Shown: positions 7,613 to 10,691 of the stretch, piece after piece
Layout: each line of letters opens with the position of its first letter
Position numbering within the stretch: the stretch's first letter is position 1
Assembly (NCBI GenBank): GCA_039815415.1
Contig: JBCBZH010000144.1
Span: 1-10,691, forward strand
Source of the DNA: JBCBZH01 sp039815415
GTDB lineage: Bacteria; Bacteroidota; Rhodothermia; Rhodothermales; Rubricoccaceae
DNA: 10,691 nucleotides
Reading direction: 5' to 3'
Position numbers and translations under genes: made by a program
Notes under the pieces: model-generated
Seen by the model: only the letters and a program-made list of their open reading frames with translations
What the model was told of the DNA's origin: nothing
Database searches by the model: none

Positions 7613-8251
7613 ATGCGTGCTTTTGCTTCTTTCCGTCTACCCCTCGCTGCGCTGGCGTTCTCTCTCGTCTTTTCCGCGTGCGACACCTATGAAACGCGCC
7701 GCGATGTCAGCGTCGTTGACTTCCGCCTCGATGCGCTCAACTACGCTGTAAGCGCCGACAACAAGACGGCCTCGTACGAGTCGGACGACGTCGACTCGGG
7801 CACGGCGCGTGACGAGATCGAATTCGCGCTCCGTTCGGCTGGCGATGGCGCGCTCGTGCTGCTGTACATCGAGAGCGAGCTGGTGCAGGACTTCGAGGGC
7901 ACGGGGCAGACGTACTCTCCACTGCCACTCTCGCGGTCCATCGAAGAGGTGGTCTTGCAGGATGCCCAGACCTCCATTCCTGTTGTGGGCTATACGGTGT
8001 CCTACGAGTACTCCTTTGACAATGAGGACCTCTACTTCGATGTCGTCTCATCGGCCCCGGCAACCGATTTCGATGCAGATCCCCGCGTGCTGTTCGATAG
8101 CATCGTTCCCCAGCGTGCCGAGCGCGGCCCCGATCAGCTGGAGCTTCGGCTTATAACCATCCCTGCAGACCGCTATTACAGCCAGGGTGCTGCACGCATC
8201 GACCTGCGGGACTACGAGGCCGTTAAGCGAGCCTACAACCTTCCGGACTGA
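7613..8251 (+). CDS. Putative lipoprotein of unknown function
   Basis: This 212-residue predicted lipoprotein is one I do not recognise. The signal peptide has Arg at 2 and 8, a hydrophobic core, and the lipobox VFSAC with the acylated Cys at 23. The mature chain is acidic, with many Asp, Glu and Tyr and alternating hydrophobic residues (VVDFRLDALNYAV, YTVSYEYSF, LELRLITI), pointing to a beta-sandwich-like extracytoplasmic domain. It contains no further Cys. The frame is open back to 7442, but that part overlaps the bioY terminator, so the ATG at 7613, which puts the signal peptide first, is chosen. The gene lies alone between two terminator hairpins and is probably monocistronic. It converges on the response regulator gene with 19 bp between stops. 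It carries no decamer copy. Confidence 0.78.
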   Translation: MRAFASFRLPLAALAFSLVFSACDTYETRRDVSVVDFRLDALNYAVSADNKTASYESDDVDSGTARDEIEFALRSAGDGALVLLYIESELVQDFEGTGQTYSPLPLSRSIEEVVLQDAQTSIPVVGYTVSYEYSFDNEDLYFDVVSSAPATDFDADPRVLFDSIVPQRAERGPDQLELRLITIPADRYYSQGAARIDLRDYEAVKRAYNLPD

Positions 8252-8270
8252 CGTTTCCCGCCAGCCCGAT

Positions 8271-8936
8271 TCATGGCGCCCCGTTGGCTCTGGCCGACGG
8301 GGCGTTCGTATGTCCGCGTCGTTCGGCTTCTACCCAGAGTGCGGCCCAGCGGATCAGCGCGTTGGACGTGCTGAGGTTGAGGCGGCTCTTGATGTGTGCG
8401 CGGTGCGTCTCCACCGTCTTCGGGCTGATGCCCAGGTGCGCTGCGATTTCCGTCGTCGTCATGCCCAGCCCGATACGGCGAAGCACGTCGAGCTGGCGAC
8501 GGCTCAGCGCATCTACGGACAGGGGCGTGGAGGATGTGCCGAGCGGAAGCGACACGGTCTCCGGGACAATCACGTGCCCGAGAAGAACCGAGCGGATGGC
8601 CGCCAGCACGGCCTCTGGGCTGGACGAGCGCGGCAGAAAGCCCCGAGCGCCAGCGCGAAGCGCGCGAGCCGCGTGCTGGTCCTGATGGTCGGAGGACAGC
8701 GATGCGACCACCAGGACCGGGAGGGAAGAACCCGCCTCGCGAAGACGGGACACCAGCTCGAGGCCGTCGGCGCCAGCGAGGATGAGGCAGGGATACACCT
8801 CGTCAAGGACCGCAATGGCTTCCTGCGCCGTGGCGACATGGCCCACGATACCCAGATCGGGCGCATTCTCAATGGCAGCCCGAAACCCCTCTGTGGTAGG
8901 GGGATAGTCGTCGACGAGAAGGATGCGGTGGTCCAT
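8271..8936 (-). CDS. NarL/FixJ-type response regulator with degenerate receiver
   Basis: This 221-residue regulator has an N-terminal receiver domain (about 1-120) and a C-terminal LuxR-type helix-turn-helix (about 140-205). The DNA-binding part is well conserved: LSRRQLDVLRRI, then MTTTEIAAHLGISPKTVETHR and a recognition-helix continuation IKSRL. The receiver keeps the acidic pair (Asp9, Asp10 in LLVDDYP) but is broken at the active site. Where relatives read PDlvLLDxxxPxxdGLEL, this protein reads PCLILAGADGLEL (49-61), about five residues shorter and without the phosphoacceptor Asp. The conserved Lys of the GYLxK block is replaced by Arg103 in GFLPRSS. It is therefore predicted to work without aspartyl phosphorylation. 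No histidine kinase is in the window. A decamer copy (8489) encodes RQL, and a one-base variant of the motif lies at the shortened loop. Confidence 0.92.
   Translation of the reverse strand: MDHRILLVDDYPPTTEGFRAAIENAPDLGIVGHVATAQEAIAVLDEVYPCLILAGADGLELVSRLREAGSSLPVLVVASLSSDHQDQHAARALRAGARGFLPRSSSPEAVLAAIRSVLLGHVIVPETVSLPLGTSSTPLSVDALSRRQLDVLRRIGLGMTTTEIAAHLGISPKTVETHRAHIKSRLNLSTSNALIRWAALWVEAERRGHTNAPSARANGAP
8277..8304 (+). terminator. Terminator hairpin between convergent genes
   Basis: CGCCCCGT (8277-8284) pairs with ACGGGGCG (8297-8304). The stem then continues through a T-G wobble and three more G-C pairs to a 4-nt loop (8289-8292). Only TT follows, so the T-run is weak. It starts 25 bp after the lipoprotein stop and overlaps the last codons of the minus-strand response regulator. 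The wobble favours folding in the plus-strand transcript. It could serve both genes. Confidence 0.75.
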
Positions 8937-9138
8937 AGAACGAAATGCCGAGTCCGCTCAGAAGGCCAGAGTGCCGGGCGCACCAATCTACCCCGGATCC
9001 GTTTCCCTAACTGGGTTATGGGGTGCAACTTTAGTCCATTTACACATGCCCTGAACACATTCTGAAACGGGGCGAATTTCGCTCCCTCGGATCGCCGGAT
9101 GGCGAGTGTGCGTTTCTTAGATGCCTTCCCCCTGACTC
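8937..9138. promoter_or_regulatory. Divergent regulatory region: response regulator / VWA gene
   Basis: These 202 bp must hold promoters for both divergent genes. On the minus strand TAGATTGG (8983-8990) matches seven of eight positions of a TAnnTTTG -7 element, but no partner -33 is clear. An A/T-richer block spans about 9008-9068. In the leader of the VWA gene a hairpin with arms 9069-9075 and 9079-9085 (one G-T wobble, 3-nt loop) is followed by a smaller one, TCGCC/GGCGA (9092-9096 with 9101-9105). A palindrome, CGGATCCG, lies at 8994-9001. These may be operator or leader elements; none is proven. Confidence 0.3.
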
Positions 9139-10239
9139 ATGCGTTTCCGATACGTCGACTGGGACCCGAGCCGCCACGAGGCGGCCAAGACCACCTTCGA
9201 CACGCTCTTCGACCTCTTCCAGCAGCTCCTCTACCATACGGGAGGGGATGCCGAGGAAGCCTTGCGGTGGCTCACGTCCATCGACAACGAGTACAGCCTC
9301 ACCGATGATGACATGGGGATGGGCGACTTCATCGAGGAGCTGAAGAACCGGGGCTTCATCGAGCGGGATGAGGAAACAGGCGTGGTCCAGATCACCGCCA
9401 AGTCCGAGCGCGGGCTCCGCGAGCGGTCCCTCGAAGAGATCTTCTCGAGCTTGCGGAAGGGGGGACGCGGCAGCCACAAGACGCCCTTCTCCGGCGCGGG
9501 CACCGAGCGCCAGCCCGAAACGCGCCCGTACAGCTACGGCGACGACATCCACGACCTCGACATCACGGGCACGCTCTCCAACGCCTTCAAGCGCGGCGGC
9601 ATCGGCGAGTTCTCCCTGCACCAGGACGACTTCCAGGTGTTCGAGACCGACCACCACACGTCCGTGGCGACGGTCCTGATGATCGACCTCAGCCACTCGA
9701 TGATCCTCTACGGCGAGGACCGGATCACGCCAGCTCGGAAGACCGCCCTCGCGCTGGCGGAGCTGATCACGACGCGGTACCCGAAGGACACGCTCGACAT
9801 CGTGGCCTTCGGGAATGAGGCGTGGGAGGTGGAGATGAAGGACCTGCCGTACCTGCAGGTGGGGCCGTTCCACACCAACACGCGGGCGGGGCTGGAGCGG
9901 GCGCGGACCATCCTGCGGCGGCGCAAGAACCGCAACAAGCAGATCTTCATGATTACCGATGGCAAGCCGAGCTGCCACTTCGAGAACGGGCGCATGTACC
10001 GCAACGCCTACGGCCTCGACCGGAAGATCGTGAACAAGGTGCTGGACGAGGGCGCCATCTGCCGCCGTGAGGGCATCACGATCACCACGTTTATGATCGC
10101 GCGCGACCCGTACCTCCAGAACTTCGTTCGCCAGCTGACGGAGGTGAACAAGGGCCGGGCCTACTACTCGCGGCTAAACGACCTCGGGGGGTTCATCTTC
10201 GAGGACTACGTCCGCAACCGCCGCAAGACGATGCGGTAG
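9139..10239 (+). CDS. Von Willebrand A domain protein with MIDAS (CoxE-like)
   Basis: This is a 366-residue soluble protein with no signal peptide or membrane segment. The C-terminal half (about 175-345) is a von Willebrand factor A domain with a complete metal-ion-dependent adhesion site: MIDLSHSM (Asp183, Ser185, Ser187), Thr248 in HTNTRAG, and Asp274 in MITDGKP. The N-terminal half is helical and charged, with a basic Gly-rich linker around 106-125. Cytoplasmic VWA proteins of this build usually work with a MoxR/magnesium-chelatase-type AAA+ ATPase in remodelling or metal-insertion complexes; that is family knowledge, and no such ATPase is in the window. The ATG at 9139 is the first possible start, because an ATG at 9121 in the same frame meets a stop four codons later. 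A decamer copy (9728-9737) encodes PAR. The gene stands alone and is followed by a hairpin-rich spacer. Confidence 0.88.
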   Translation: MRFRYVDWDPSRHEAAKTTFDTLFDLFQQLLYHTGGDAEEALRWLTSIDNEYSLTDDDMGMGDFIEELKNRGFIERDEETGVVQITAKSERGLRERSLEEIFSSLRKGGRGSHKTPFSGAGTERQPETRPYSYGDDIHDLDITGTLSNAFKRGGIGEFSLHQDDFQVFETDHHTSVATVLMIDLSHSMILYGEDRITPARKTALALAELITTRYPKDTLDIVAFGNEAWEVEMKDLPYLQVGPFHTNTRAGLERARTILRRRKNRNKQIFMITDGKPSCHFENGRMYRNAYGLDRKIVNKVLDEGAICRREGITITTFMIARDPYLQNFVRQLTEVNKGRAYYSRLNDLGGFIFEDYVRNRRKTMR

Positions 10240-10246
10240 GTGGGGG

Positions 10247-10307
10247 CGCCAGCTCGAAGGCTCGTCACGTCAGCAGGCTCTGAGGCCTCGAGCTGGCGAG
10301 GTCTCAG
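10247..10307 (+). terminator. Alternative hairpins built on two decamer copies after the VWA gene
   Basis: CGCCAGCTCGA (10247-10257) can pair with TCGAGCTGGCG (10288-10298), an 11-bp inverted repeat with a 30-nt loop. A second, local hairpin competes with it: CTGAGGCCTCG (10280-10290) pairs with CGAGGTCTCAG (10297-10307) around the 6-nt loop AGCTGG, with one G-T wobble that pairs only in the plus-strand transcript. No T-run follows. The position, 7 to 70 bp after the VWA stop in a convergent spacer, suggests a terminator or 3'-end stabiliser for that gene. Confidence 0.6.
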
Positions 10308-10338
10308 TGGCGGTTGCGCGACACGGACGGAGACAGCA

Positions 10339-10379
10339 ACGCTTGCAACCGATTGTCGTGAGCAACCTGTTGCAAGCGT
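10339..10379. repeat. Perfect 11-bp inverted repeat in the convergent spacer
   Basis: ACGCTTGCAAC (10339-10349) is the exact reverse complement of GTTGCAAGCGT (10369-10379), with a 19-nt spacer. It lies 26 bp past the stop of the minus-strand serine hydrolase gene and 100 bp past the VWA gene. Its sequence is unrelated to the CGCCAGCTCG motif. No T-run is present on either side. It could be a terminator for the serine hydrolase, a protein-binding site, or the end of a small repeat element. Confidence 0.7.
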
Positions 10380-10404
10380 ACTGGCTTAGACGCTTCTAGT
10401 CCGT

Positions 10405-10691
10405 TTAGATGGAAGCCGCAGCAAGTGCAAAATCGGAGAGTACCCGGTAGGAGAGAGCATGCGCATCCCGGCGGTTGAAATTCTCGCTCGTCACGACCAC
10501 AACAGCGTTGTGATCGGGGGAGATCACAACGAGGTTGCCGCCTGCGCCGCCCATGTACGCGACCTTCGTTAGCTCGCCCTCCACGTCGAGGGACTTAAGC
10601 CACCACAGGTATCCGTACTCGTAGGACTCTCCCTGAGGACCCGGGCTGGTGAAGGCGACATGCGTGTCGAGAGACTGCTGAACCCATGCCT
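10405..10691 (-). CDS. Serine hydrolase (beta-lactamase family), C-terminal part
   Basis: The 3' end of a gene that enters from the right edge is visible: 94 residues and a TAA stop, with no start in the window. Read on the minus strand, the protein has YGYLWWLKS (25-33), then AYMGGAGGNLVVISPD (44-59), then NAVVVVTSENFN (61-72) and a final helix. This matches the C-terminal end of serine beta-lactamase-like hydrolases (PF00144), where YGYGWW, a Gly-rich GxGG turn and a VVVxTSGNY strand close the fold. The GGAGG turn occupies the place of the KTG/HxG box near the active site. The catalytic SxxK and YxN motifs would lie outside the window, so substrate and activity cannot be judged. It is convergent with the VWA gene. 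No frameshift or stop is seen in the visible part. Confidence 0.82.
   Translation of the reverse strand, partial: AWVQQSLDTHVAFTSPGPQGESYEYGYLWWLKSLDVEGELTKVAYMGGAGGNLVVISPDHNAVVVVTSENFNRRDAHALSYRVLSDFALAAASI

Larger units (their letters stand above)
1404..10298. repeat. Dispersed family of 16 exact CGCCAGCTCG decamers
   Basis: Exact copies in plus orientation begin at 1404, 1738, 2331, 3308, 3429, 4150, 5864, 7243, 9728 and 10247. Copies in minus orientation (read as CGAGCTGGCG on the plus strand) begin at 3284, 4124, 5530, 6142, 8489 and 10289. The next base after the decamer is A in nine of sixteen, and a fuller form CGCCAGCTCGAGG occurs at 4150 and, inverted, at 4121 and 10286. A one-base variant, CACCAGCTCG, is at 8751. 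Within genes it encodes RQL (five times), PAR (three), ASS (two) and, in reverse orientation, ELA (three); three copies are intergenic. Use of several frames and both orientations shows the constraint is on DNA. The first 1.4 kb and the lipoprotein gene at 7613-8251 have none. Confidence 0.9.

Noticed and set aside
8187..9065. 292-codon plus-strand open frame
   Set aside because: It overlaps the response regulator on the opposite strand and the end of the lipoprotein gene. It has no recognisable motif and an Arg-rich shadow composition.
9040..9978. 312-codon minus-strand open frame
   Set aside because: It lies antisense to the VWA gene, whose MIDAS motifs are unmistakable. Its translation is a compositional shadow rich in Arg, Val, Leu and His with no domain.
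1404..10298. The decamer as a CRISPR or tandem repeat array
   Set aside because: Copies are widely and irregularly spaced, in both orientations, and mostly inside conserved genes, with no spacer regularity.

Overview
This is a GC-rich bacterial chromosome window (roughly 63-65% by eye). It holds nine complete or near-complete protein genes and one gene cut by the right edge. None of the starts I could place has a Shine-Dalgarno sequence; almost all follow C/T-rich tracts. Several products are lipoproteins. Together with the gene mix, this suggests a GC-rich relative of Bacteroidota, most likely Rhodothermota (Rubricoccaceae-like). That placement is inference from style, not from a marker gene. 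I see no phage, plasmid, insertion-sequence, CRISPR or RNA genes.

Layout: (1) 119-1329 holds two divergent unknown lipoprotein genes. (2) 1383-5063 is a complete cobalamin-dependent methionine synthase, metH, almost collinear with the E. coli enzyme, followed by a secreted DUF922-type HExxH protein (5156-5845). (3) 5954-6736 (minus) is an enoyl-CoA hydratase/isomerase family protein with an ECI-type catalytic Glu. It is divergent from bioY (6836-7417, plus), the biotin-binding S component of an ECF transporter, which ends at a textbook intrinsic terminator. (4) 7613-8251 is a lipoprotein gene. It converges on an NarL/FixJ-type response regulator (8271-8936, minus) whose receiver has lost its phosphoacceptor Asp. 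A strong hairpin lies at the junction. (5) 9139-10239 encodes a MIDAS-containing von Willebrand A protein. It is followed by a hairpin-rich spacer and then the 3' end of a serine hydrolase (beta-lactamase family) gene running in from the right edge on the minus strand.

The genes look like ordinary housekeeping and envelope genes in short transcription units, not one pathway. MetH needs cobalamin and BioY imports biotin, so vitamin-dependent metabolism is a loose theme.

The most striking signal lies across the genes. The non-palindromic decamer CGCCAGCTCG occurs 16 times exactly (10 plus, 6 minus), about once per 670 bp. It lies in all three codon frames of one strand, in the opposite orientation and between genes. 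Three pairs form inverted repeats, two of them in MetH interdomain linkers and one in a terminator-like spacer. Density, orientation mixing and hairpin pairing resemble the DNA uptake sequences of Neisseria and Haemophilus, or another genome-wide recognition motif. I know of no named motif of this sequence.
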